Shown: piece by piece, positions 8,824 through 16,091 of the stretch
Layout: each line of letters begins with the position of its first letter
Position numbering within the stretch: the stretch's first letter is position 1
Source of the DNA: Acidobacteriaceae bacterium
Lineage (GTDB): Bacteria > Acidobacteriota > Terriglobia > Terriglobales > Acidobacteriaceae
Assembly: GCA_025462885.1 (NCBI GenBank)
Contig: JAOAPN010000016.1
Coordinates: 62,001-126,000, forward strand
Length of the DNA: 64,000 nt
Direction of reading: 5' to 3'
The notes under the pieces: model-generated
Told to the model about the DNA's origin: nothing
Seen by the model: only the letters and a program-made list of their open reading frames with translations
The model's database searches: none
Program-made: the position numbers and the translations under genes

Positions 8824-10467
8824 CTACTTGATCCCGTAGCAGTAAATTGTGCCGTCGAAGGTGCCGAAGATAACTTTGCCTCCGGCGAGAGACGGGCCAG
8901 CCTGATGCAGAAACGACGCGATCTGGTCTCCGCTGGAGAAGAGTTCTTTTCCAGTCAGAGCATCGAGCGCGTAGAGTTTGGCTGGGACGGACCGCTTGAT
9001 GCGCTCTTCCGAGCTGAAGAGACCGCCTTCGGTATCGTTTGCCTGGCCGGTAAATTCTCCGCCAGCGAGAGCGAAGACCACTCCGTTGGCGATGACCGGC
9101 GGCTCAGCCGTGACCATGTCGCGGGAGACCCATGCCGGAACCAGTGTCGGCTTGCCGGCCTTGTCCTCTACCTTCATCGCGATAATTCCGCCGTTCGCTC
9201 CAGGACCGTTGACGATGGGAAATTTCACGGAAGGAGCAGAACCGGTCGGCGCCAGAATCCACTGGGTGCCATCCTTGCCCGCCCACGCTGCGTGGCTTCC
9301 CCAGGTGCCTTCGGTCTGGAAGTTGGCGTTGGTGTTGGTGATCAGCGGCGTCTTGAAGAGCGGCGTCTCATGGTCCGCCCCGCCGATGGACTTGGTATCC
9401 AGAATGTAGAAGCGGCCTTCCTTGCCGGAACCCACGAGGTACTCATTTCCCTTGTAGGTAAAGGCTACCGGGGTCGCGTTCAGATCCAGATCGCGTTGCG
9501 TCAGCCAGATGTGGTTCGAAGGGGAGTAATAGTCCTTCAGGGTCAGGGAGTCATTGGCGAAGGTGAATGCTTCAAAGCTCGTCGAAAGCAACCCACCCTT
9601 GGCGTCGTATGCACCGTCACCGGACTCGAAGTAGATCATCCCATCCTTGCCAACGACGGGTCCCGCAACACCCCAAAGTCCAGCCTGCGGTGGGTGGGAG
9701 ACGGTCAGTTTCTTATTGGCAAGATTCACTGCATAGAGCGCATTTGGATTGCCTGCGCATCCCTGGCCGGTGATCGTGTAGATGACGTTATTGACGAGGT
9801 TCAGGCCGTAGGGCTTGCCGTAAGGCGCGGGTAGAACCTGGATGGGGGCGTCTTTCTTCTCGCCCGTGGCCAGGCTGAGGCTATGAAGATAGCCGTCGCT
9901 TGAGAGAACATAGACGACACGATCGGCCGATCCGGCAGGGGTCACGACCGGGGTCGCGGTCTGGGCGTTGGTGCAGATAAAGCCGCGGCCCTCGCCTGGC
10001 TCCTGCGGTTTCTCGGAGGCCCAGTCGAGCTTCCTCTGCCATGCGATGGTTCCAGTGTCCGTGTCGATCCCGTAGACCTCGTTCGAACTTCCGACGACGA
10101 CCGCGAGGTTTTTGACCCCGTTCGCGGTCTTAACGCCAGAGACGATCAGCGGTTCCCGGAAGGACTGCATGCCCATGGTTTTGACCGGGACTTTGACCTT
10201 CCAGAGCAGCTTGATGTCTTTGGCGTTCTGAGGACTGATCTTGGTCTCATCCCGCTGCCAGGCATCGCGCTGCTGATTGAAGCTTCCGGTGGTCCACTCC
10301 GGGGCGCCGGCAGATTGAGCGCGAGCATGGATTGCGGACAACGGACTGACCGCCAGACCGGCAATTGCAATTAGAATCAGGGTTTTACGCGTCTTTTCGG
10401 GTGTTCGATCCGACTTAATGCCGGACTTGATGCCGGAATGGGGCGACGTAACGAGAGCCTTGAACAT
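8824..10467 (-). CDS. Secreted PQQ-like beta-propeller protein
   Basis: 547 residues with an N-terminal signal (hydrophobic stretch LILIAIAGLAVSPLSA, cleavage near HARAQS) and propeller blades (EVYGIDTDTGTIAWQRKL; KLYALDALTGKELFSS) ending in IYCYGIK. Same family as the downstream gene, which ends in LYSFGIG. Probable role: periplasmic quinoprotein-like dehydrogenase or binding scaffold in the redox block with the divergent haem and copper proteins; no substrate can be assigned. The promoter is unusually clear (10590-10619) and is overlapped by palindromic sites, so expression is probably repressed by a TetR-like or similar dimeric regulator that is not encoded in this window. Confidence 0.82.
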   Translation of the reverse strand: MFKALVTSPHSGIKSGIKSDRTPEKTRKTLILIAIAGLAVSPLSAIHARAQSAGAPEWTTGSFNQQRDAWQRDETKISPQNAKDIKLLWKVKVPVKTMGMQSFREPLIVSGVKTANGVKNLAVVVGSSNEVYGIDTDTGTIAWQRKLDWASEKPQEPGEGRGFICTNAQTATPVVTPAGSADRVVYVLSSDGYLHSLSLATGEKKDAPIQVLPAPYGKPYGLNLVNNVIYTITGQGCAGNPNALYAVNLANKKLTVSHPPQAGLWGVAGPVVGKDGMIYFESGDGAYDAKGGLLSTSFEAFTFANDSLTLKDYYSPSNHIWLTQRDLDLNATPVAFTYKGNEYLVGSGKEGRFYILDTKSIGGADHETPLFKTPLITNTNANFQTEGTWGSHAAWAGKDGTQWILAPTGSAPSVKFPIVNGPGANGGIIAMKVEDKAGKPTLVPAWVSRDMVTAEPPVIANGVVFALAGGEFTGQANDTEGGLFSSEERIKRSVPAKLYALDALTGKELFSSGDQIASFLHQAGPSLAGGKVIFGTFDGTIYCYGIK

Positions 10468-10566
10468 TGGTACCTCATCCAGCGGAGATCCTCCCGCATC
10501 GGCGCGTTGGCCGACGGTGGAGTAAGAACAGAAATGAGTGGAAGTCGGTCTCAGATTTCAAAATCA

Positions 10567-10580
10567 TGAGACGTCTCATT
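10567..10580. promoter_or_regulatory. Perfect 14-bp palindromic operator ATGAGACGTCTCAT
   Basis: A perfect palindrome placed just downstream of the -10 box of the minus-strand promoter, where a bound dimer would block initiation. A related element GTGAGACGCAT occurs at 10604-10614 inside the promoter spacer. The binding protein is not identified; a TetR-family repressor is a guess from site shape. Confidence 0.6.
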
Positions 10581-10589
10581 TCGCGAGGA

Positions 10590-10619
10590 TAGTACCCACG
10601 CAGTGAGACGCATGTCAAG
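10590..10619 (-). promoter_or_regulatory. Sigma70-type promoter of the propeller operon
   Basis: On the minus strand: TTGACA (10614-10619), an 18-base spacer, then TACTAT (10590-10595), about 120 bases upstream of the first propeller gene. The operator-like element at 10604-10614 lies in the spacer, and the 14-bp palindrome begins 10 bases after the -10 box. Confidence 0.6.
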
Positions 10620-10923
10620 CGGATTTTCGTAGAGTTCTTGCCGCCTCCTTGAGCGTAAGCCGGCACGGCACGCAGGCAAGTTGCAGATAGTTCGGGTTTA
10701 GAACAGTCACTTGCTTCAGTCACTCCGTCTAATTCCCAGGATTGAAGTGAGGCGTGTTTCTCGGATGCGACAGTTCCCTCTTTCGCCCTGCAAAGGAAAT
10801 AGCTGGCAGCGCGCACTGGAGGCGTTTCTCTTCTGTTGTCTTCATCCTGTAAATTGGCAGACATTGATGTATATGCGCGTCCGGCTTCGCGACTGCAGGG
10901 TTGGTTTACGAGAGACACCACGA

Positions 10924-12081
10924 ATGAGTGCATTTCCCAGGGCCGGTGATGTGGATGATATGAAGGCTGAGGGCAATCCGGATGCGGTGACCCCCACCCG
11001 CAAGATCGGGTTGCGTCGACTGGCGGCGGTCGGGCTCATTGCTTCCTCCACTTTCTCGGGCCTTTTGCTGCTAAGTGGGTGCAAGTCTAAAATCAGTGAT
11101 CGACCCATCGGAAATCCTGTGGCGATCCATGTGCCGCTTGGACTTCCACCCGTTCCGATTCCTCCAGGTAATCCCCCAACTGCTGACTCCATTGCGCTGG
11201 GGAGAAAGCTTTTCTACGATGTGCGGTTGTCGAAGGACAACACGGTTGCCTGTGCCTTCTGCCACAATCCGAGCCTCGGCTTTACGGATGGCATGGGGAT
11301 CTCCCGAGGCGTGGGAGGGATGATGGGGGTTCGGAACGCTCCAACGGTAGTGAATGCCGCATATCTTCCGCTCCAGTTCTGGGACGGGCGCGCAGTCAGT
11401 CTGGAAGAGCAGGCGGCCAGCCCAATTGCCGATCCCGTCGAGATGAACCAGACCCACGAGGTTTCGGTTTCAAAGCTGGCCAAGGATTCGACGTATAAGG
11501 CAATGTTCCTTAAGACATTCGGGCCGGGACCGGTGACCATCGGACGCGTTGAGAATGCGCTGGCAAGCTTCGAACGCACGATCCTGAGCGGTAATTCGGC
11601 GTTCGATCGCTACCAGTTTGGAGGCGATAAAACAGCTCTGACTCCGGCACAGATTCGCGGGCTTGCTCTCTTCCAAGATCCGAAGCGAGGAAACTGTGCG
11701 GTATGTCATAGCATCGATGCGACGTATGCTCTCTTTACCGATGGGAAATTTCATAATATCGGTGAGGGCGTAGGCGACGATGGAAACTTCAAGGACATTG
11801 GGCGGTACCATCAGACGAAGCTCGAGGCGGATCGCGGGGCCTTCAAGACGCCCACGTTGCGCAACATTGCGAACACCGGCCCCTATATGCACGATGGCAG
11901 CCTGAAGACTTTGAAGGAAGTCGTCGACTTCTACGCGGGCGGGGGCAATTCGAATCCTTATCTGGATAAAGAGATTCGGGCCATTGCGCTTTCAGGACAG
12001 GAGCGAGGAGATCTGGTTGAGTTTTTGAAGTCTTTGACGGGCGCGATGCCCCCCAACGTCGGACCGCCGGCAAAGGATTGA
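10924..12081 (+). CDS. Dihaem cytochrome c peroxidase / MauG-family lipoprotein
   Basis: 385 residues from the ATG at 10924 (10960 is an equally possible start). A lipobox LLLLSGC puts the lipidated cysteine at residue 53. Two c-haem motifs follow, CAFCH at 110-114 and CAVCH at 258-262, with the family landmarks FWDGRA, FKTPTLRNIA and GPYMHDGSL. This is the bacterial CcpA/MauG architecture: two c haems that reduce peroxide or perform radical oxidation of a partner. It begins a plus-strand run with a cupredoxin-like lipoprotein, a YVTN propeller and a cytochrome c, suggesting an electron chain at the inner face of the outer membrane or in the periplasm. The long N-region before the lipobox is unusual and may mean a later start. 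Confidence 0.85.
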   Translation: MSAFPRAGDVDDMKAEGNPDAVTPTRKIGLRRLAAVGLIASSTFSGLLLLSGCKSKISDRPIGNPVAIHVPLGLPPVPIPPGNPPTADSIALGRKLFYDVRLSKDNTVACAFCHNPSLGFTDGMGISRGVGGMMGVRNAPTVVNAAYLPLQFWDGRAVSLEEQAASPIADPVEMNQTHEVSVSKLAKDSTYKAMFLKTFGPGPVTIGRVENALASFERTILSGNSAFDRYQFGGDKTALTPAQIRGLALFQDPKRGNCAVCHSIDATYALFTDGKFHNIGEGVGDDGNFKDIGRYHQTKLEADRGAFKTPTLRNIANTGPYMHDGSLKTLKEVVDFYAGGGNSNPYLDKEIRAIALSGQERGDLVEFLKSLTGAMPPNVGPPAKD

Positions 12082-12110
12082 TGGCAAAGAACTGATGGCA
12101 AAGGACTGAT
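12069..12110 (+). repeat. Three tandem 14-bp repeats at the gene end
   Basis: GGCAAAGGATTGAT, GGCAAAGAACTGAT and GGCAAAGGACTGAT follow one another. The first contains the stop codon of the peroxidase gene; the others fill the gap before the next start at 12118. They look like a recent slipped duplication. Confidence 0.8.
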
Positions 12111-12117
12111 AAAAGAT

Positions 12118-12903
12118 ATGAAGATGAATCTGTTGCTCAAAATCTGTTCTGCTGGCTGTGCGATCACGCTAATGGCGGGTTGTTCCGCGAAACCAAAGAG
12201 CGACCAGCCAGCGGTTCCGGCAGCGGTACCTGCTGTGACGTATTTCAAGGTAGACCCTGCGACTACGGGATCGATCACGGGCACCATTCGGTTCACCGGG
12301 AAGAAGCCGATGCCGAAGGTCATCGACATGAGTGAAGATCCGGCCTGTGTCGAAGCGCACCACGGAAAGGCCTTCGACGAATCGCTGGTCGTGGCGAAGA
12401 ACGGATCGCTGAGCAACGCTTTTATCTATGTAAAGCAGGGGCTGGAGGGAAAGACCTTCGAGGTACCAAAGACGCCCGTGACGATCGATCAGAGTGGATG
12501 CTGGTTTCGGCCACGCGTGTTGGGAATCCAGACGAACCAGACGTTACAGGTGGTGAACTCCGACCCGGTGACGCACAATATTCATCCGATGGCAGAGGTG
12601 AATCGCGAGTGGAACCACAGCCAGGGACCGGGCGATGCTCCGCTGAACCGGCGGTTCGTGAAGCCTGAGATCATGATCAAGGTGAAGTGCAATATCCATA
12701 GCTGGATGCATGCTTTCATCGGCGTGGTGGAGAATCCTTACTACGCGGTCTCGAAGGACGATGGAACGTTTGAAATTTCGAATCTTCCTGCGGGCACCTA
12801 CACGGTCGCTGTATGGCAGGAGAATCTGGGCACGCAGGAACAACAGGTGACTGTTACTGCCCACAACAGCACGGCCAGCAATTTTACGTTCAAAGGAAAA
12901 TGA
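12118..12903 (+). CDS. Cupredoxin-like lipoprotein with carboxypeptidase-regulatory domain
   Basis: 261 residues. The lipobox LMAGC gives a lipidated cysteine at residue 22. The middle of the protein is plastocyanin/azurin-like with potential copper ligands: H153 or H156 in THNIHPM, then C191, H194 and M197 in KCNIHSWMH. The C terminus (from about 208) is a carboxypeptidase-regulatory-like strand set (DGTFEISNLPAGTYTVAVW). A periplasm-facing type I copper electron carrier is the likely role, receiving or supplying electrons to the neighbouring dihaem peroxidase or cytochrome c. The next gene starts inside this stop codon (ATGA overlap at 12900-12903). Confidence 0.8.
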   Translation: MKMNLLLKICSAGCAITLMAGCSAKPKSDQPAVPAAVPAVTYFKVDPATTGSITGTIRFTGKKPMPKVIDMSEDPACVEAHHGKAFDESLVVAKNGSLSNAFIYVKQGLEGKTFEVPKTPVTIDQSGCWFRPRVLGIQTNQTLQVVNSDPVTHNIHPMAEVNREWNHSQGPGDAPLNRRFVKPEIMIKVKCNIHSWMHAFIGVVENPYYAVSKDDGTFEISNLPAGTYTVAVWQENLGTQEQQVTVTAHNSTASNFTFKGK

Positions 12904-13982
12904 CCCTCATGCTTAAGTCTCATGTTCTTCTCTTCGCGGCTGGCGTTTCGATATTCGCGGCCGGCTGCAACTCTTCTAAAAATTCGGCTGCCCCTGCGGC
13001 GGAGAGTTCTTCCCCGGCTGAATCGAATGCGCCACGGCTCTATGTCACGAACGAGGTCTCGGGCGACATGACCGTGATCGACACCGGGACTTACAAGGTG
13101 ATTGCCACGATTCCACTGGGCAAGCGTCCGCGCGGAATCCACGCGAGCCCCGACCATAAGACGCTGTATGTGGCGCTGAGCGGGTCGCCGATCGCGGGAC
13201 CGGATGTGGACGAGAGCACACTTCCTCCGCCGGACAAGAGCGCGGATGGCATCGGCGTCTTCGATGTGACGCAAAACAAATTGCTGCGGATTATTCACGG
13301 TGGCTCGGATCCAGAAAACTTCGATATCAGCAAAGACGGCAAGCAGTTGTACATCTCGAACGAAGATGTTTCCGAGGTCAGCATCGTCGACGTGGACTCT
13401 GGAACGATCCTGAACTCCTTCAAAATGGGGGAGCAGCCTGAAGGAGTGAAAGTTACGCCGGATGGCAAGTTTGTGTACGTGACGTCCGAAGAGAATGGGA
13501 CGATTGCGGTGCTGGATCTCGCCAAGAAGAAGATTGTGGCAACGATCAAGGTCGGGCACCGGCCGCGTTCGATCGCGTTTCTGCCGGATGGATCGCGGGC
13601 CTACATCAATGCAGAGAACGATGGCACGGTGGTGGTCGTCGACACTGCGAAGCACTTGATGATCAAGACGATTTCTATCGGAAAACCCGGAGTGATCAAG
13701 CCTATGGGAGTACTGCTCTCGGAGGACGCGAAGAAGCTGTACGCGAGCACGGGGCGCGGCCACCAGGTCTTTACGATCGATACCGCCACGGATAAGGTGC
13801 TGGGATCGGTGGAGGTGGGGCAGCGGCCCTGGGGCATCACGCTCTCGCCGGATGGAAAGACGCTTTACTCCGCCAATGGGCCTTCGAACGATGTTTCGGT
13901 GGTCGATCTCGCCACGAACGCAGTGACGAAGAAGATTCCAGCAGGCAAGGGGCCCTGGGGGCTCGTCGCGCTGGAACGGTAG
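12900..13982 (+). CDS. YVTN-family beta-propeller lipoprotein
   Basis: About 360 residues with a lipoprotein signal (VSIFAAGC) followed by a seven-bladed YncE/YVTN-type propeller. The repeating blades contain the pattern tDGk-xxYv--ev-gtV-viD (for example PDGKFVYVTSEENGTIAVLD and ASPDHKTLYVAL). These propellers usually act as binding scaffolds or partners of haem or quinone enzymes rather than as enzymes. The start at 12900 overlaps the previous stop and has AAAGGAAA just upstream; an in-frame ATG at 12909 is also possible. Middle gene of the plus-strand redox run. Confidence 0.83.
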   Translation: MTLMLKSHVLLFAAGVSIFAAGCNSSKNSAAPAAESSSPAESNAPRLYVTNEVSGDMTVIDTGTYKVIATIPLGKRPRGIHASPDHKTLYVALSGSPIAGPDVDESTLPPPDKSADGIGVFDVTQNKLLRIIHGGSDPENFDISKDGKQLYISNEDVSEVSIVDVDSGTILNSFKMGEQPEGVKVTPDGKFVYVTSEENGTIAVLDLAKKKIVATIKVGHRPRSIAFLPDGSRAYINAENDGTVVVVDTAKHLMIKTISIGKPGVIKPMGVLLSEDAKKLYASTGRGHQVFTIDTATDKVLGSVEVGQRPWGITLSPDGKTLYSANGPSNDVSVVDLATNAVTKKIPAGKGPWGLVALER

Positions 13983-14074
13983 GTTCGGCTGGTATGCATC
14001 TAAATAAGGAACGGGCACGTCTATCGTGCATACGTGCATAGATACTTTTTGATCGAAGGAGAAGGAGACTAAGG

Positions 14075-14461
14075 ATGCGCACACGTTTTGGAGTTGGAAT
14101 TTCTATAGTGGCGGTCACGCTTGCGGCCACTTTCTTTGCAGTACAGCTTCGGACTTCGCTGGCCCAGGACGCAGCCGCACCGGCCCATGCGACAACCCTG
14201 TCGGAGTCCGCTACTCGAGGCAAGGCGGTCTTCCAGGAGAAGTGCGCCCTGTGTCACAACGCCGAGACGGCCGACAAGAAGATTGGACCCGGATTGAAGG
14301 GCTTCTACGAACGCGGGACCTTCACCGGAGACGGCAGCAAGGTGACCGACGAATCGGTAAAGAAGTTCATCGAAGCCGGCAAGGGGATGATGCCGCCCTT
14401 CAAGGACACGCTTGAGCCGGCGAAGGTTGACGATGTGGTTGCTTACGTCAAGACGCTGTAA
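14075..14461 (+). CDS. Periplasmic class I cytochrome c
   Basis: 128 residues: a signal peptide (to about residue 30, TSLAQ) and a single small cytochrome c domain with CALCH at 57-61 and a methionine-rich GKGMMPPF loop that would provide the second haem ligand, ending in the typical VDDVVAYVKTL helix. The start has GGAGAAGGAGA upstream. As the last gene of the run it is the obvious mobile electron carrier between the dihaem peroxidase and copper protein and the respiratory chain. It converges on the anti-sigma gene, whose stop lies 21 bases away. Confidence 0.9.
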   Translation: MRTRFGVGISIVAVTLAATFFAVQLRTSLAQDAAAPAHATTLSESATRGKAVFQEKCALCHNAETADKKIGPGLKGFYERGTFTGDGSKVTDESVKKFIEAGKGMMPPFKDTLEPAKVDDVVAYVKTL

Positions 14462-14481
14462 TCTCGTCTTCGAGGATTGGT

Positions 14482-15294
14482 CTAGACCGGCTTCGGCGAA
14501 TGAAAGTATTTTTTATAAGCAGAGATCCAGTCCGTGGCGATGTCTCTCTGCGCCTCCACCAGGTCGATCTGCCGGTCGCAGACCATTTGGTGGAGGCGGG
14601 TTTCAAGGGCGTCTTTGACGCGGGCGTTCCAGACCGTGGAGTGATAGGGCTCCGGCCACAGATTGCGGATATCGTTGGTGCCGCCCAGTTGCGGATTGAT
14701 CAGGTAATCGACCTGATATTCGCTGGCCGAAGCCTGTGACTTGATGCCGTACTCGCGAAAGACTACCTGCTGAGTTTCCGCAGGTAGTGCGGGGTCGGCG
14801 TCGTCATCCGTCAAGGGACAGATGTCTGCCAGTTCCACCGGGCGGGTCGCTCCCGGGGTCAGGGTGCGATTGGGAATTCCTCCAGATCTCTCGAAGATAA
14901 TCTGGGCGACGGGCCCTGGAAGCGATGTCTGCTGAAGCACGATGCCCGTAGCTACCGCCGCCAAAATCAACGCGGCGACGGCGTATACGCGAGGACTCAA
15001 AGTGAAGGCTGCTTTGAATCTGGCGGCTTGCTGTTCGCGTGCGCCAATCTCGTTCTGCAGCCGGAGTTTGAGGAGAGCAGTTGGGCCTGTCCCCGATGGC
15101 AATGGGGGATGATCAAGAGAGTTGTGGAGTTTTACTAATTCCGCAGTTAGACTCTGCATCTTCTCTCGACGGAGAGCGCAGTCGGGACATGAAGCTAAGT
15201 GCCGGGACGCAGCATTCACCTGATGGCTCGACATCTCTTCATCGAGGAACAGCAGGATCTCTTCGTCGGATAGATGTTCTATCGGCTTAGCCAT
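14482..15294 (-). CDS. Anti-sigma factor with C-terminal degenerate HNH-like domain
   Basis: 270 residues. The N terminus is a zinc-finger anti-sigma domain (H32-x3-C36-x2-C39) and one membrane segment lies at about 103-122, so the first part is cytoplasmic and the rest periplasmic. The C-terminal 85 residues do not look like an ordinary anti-sigma sensor. YQVDYLINPQLGG (193-205), NLWPEPY (211-217), VKDALETRLHQMVC and AQRDIATDWISAY match the layout of a small HNH-like family in which the first motif normally reads D-H-L-I; here histidine is tyrosine 197. It lies five bases downstream of the sigma gene. Probably regulates that sigma factor; the periplasmic domain may sense a signal. Confidence 0.8.
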   Translation of the reverse strand: MAKPIEHLSDEEILLFLDEEMSSHQVNAASRHLASCPDCALRREKMQSLTAELVKLHNSLDHPPLPSGTGPTALLKLRLQNEIGAREQQAARFKAAFTLSPRVYAVAALILAAVATGIVLQQTSLPGPVAQIIFERSGGIPNRTLTPGATRPVELADICPLTDDDADPALPAETQQVVFREYGIKSQASASEYQVDYLINPQLGGTNDIRNLWPEPYHSTVWNARVKDALETRLHQMVCDRQIDLVEAQRDIATDWISAYKKYFHSPKPV

Positions 15295-15298
15295 GCAT

Positions 15299-15904
15299 TT
15301 ACCTCGTCTCCAATCGTTCCATGCGCTCCAGCCGAGCGAGGGAGCGGGAAAGCGATGATGCTACGGAGCCCAGCGAGATCCCCAGCACCTTGGAGATCTC
15401 GCGATACTTCAGCCCTTCGGCGCGAAGGTGAAGACAGCACTGATCGACTTCAGGGAGCGCTCGCAAAACGGAACGAAGGTGGGCCTGTCGTTCAGAGAAG
15501 AGCAGTTGTTCTTCCGGGCCGGGAGCCGCGTCTCGATACTGCTCCGAAGTGGATAGATCCGCGTCAGCGACGGTGCCTTCTGCCTTGTTCGCCATACGCC
15601 GCTTGAGCGCGAGGTTGTGAGTGACCCGGAAGGTCCAGCCTTGCAGGTTCTCCCGCGATCGCCCCTGCTGCAGATGGCAGAAGAGGGCGAGGAAGACCTC
15701 CTGCACAATGTCTTCGCCGTCGTGAAGAGACACGCCGAAGGAGACAGCGTAGCGGAGCAGACGGACCCGCAGCAAGGCGAAGAGCGACAGTACCTCCTCC
15801 TGTAGCGCACACGACGCGGCGGAGGTCTCTGCCTCATGTGTTGGGGACAGGATCAGATCCGCTGCCGAGTTGGAAGAAAAGAAGTCCATTGCCGACCCGA
15901 CCAT
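15299..15904 (-). CDS. ECF RNA polymerase sigma factor
   Basis: About 200 residues with sigma70 region 2 (DGEDIVQEVFLALF, then LQGWTFRVTHNLALKRRM) and region 4 (LRALPEVDQCCLHLRAEGLKYREISKVLGISLGSVASSLSR, residues about 145-185). Extracytoplasmic-function sigma factors are held by a membrane anti-sigma partner, and one is encoded five bases downstream. The divergent TonB-dependent receptor at 16092 is a plausible target. The ATG of MDFF (15887-15889) is an alternative start. Confidence 0.9.
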   Translation of the reverse strand: MVGSAMDFFSSNSAADLILSPTHEAETSAASCALQEEVLSLFALLRVRLLRYAVSFGVSLHDGEDIVQEVFLALFCHLQQGRSRENLQGWTFRVTHNLALKRRMANKAEGTVADADLSTSEQYRDAAPGPEEQLLFSERQAHLRSVLRALPEVDQCCLHLRAEGLKYREISKVLGISLGSVASSLSRSLARLERMERLETR

Positions 15905-16091
15905 TATTCACGAGACGGAGCATGCTTCGCTTGATTGCCTCTGCAAATAGTTTTCTAAAAAAAGACTGAACAAAAACAGGGGCAATGGAATATGGAACTG
16001 TCGTGTGTCGACGCGTTGATTTCTGCGCCCGCGCGCTTCCCTCATTTCCAAAGCGGCAGCGGCACCATCAGGCTCCGAAAGGTAAAAGACT

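Larger units (their letters stand above)
10468..10923. other. Divergent intergenic region between propeller and dihaem peroxidase genes
   Basis: 456 bases without a convincing gene. It holds the minus-strand promoter and operators listed separately. The plus-strand gene has an open frame back to 10711 but no signal or ribosome site supports starting there. Confidence 0.6.

Noticed and set aside
10475-10933. 152-residue minus-strand frame in the divergent region
   Set aside because: It runs through the promoter and operator sequences and has no signal, domain or ribosome site.
12798-14084. 428-residue open frame on the minus strand opposite the YVTN propeller gene
   Set aside because: Arginine-, histidine- and proline-rich composition with no family motif; it mirrors a well-supported propeller lipoprotein gene.
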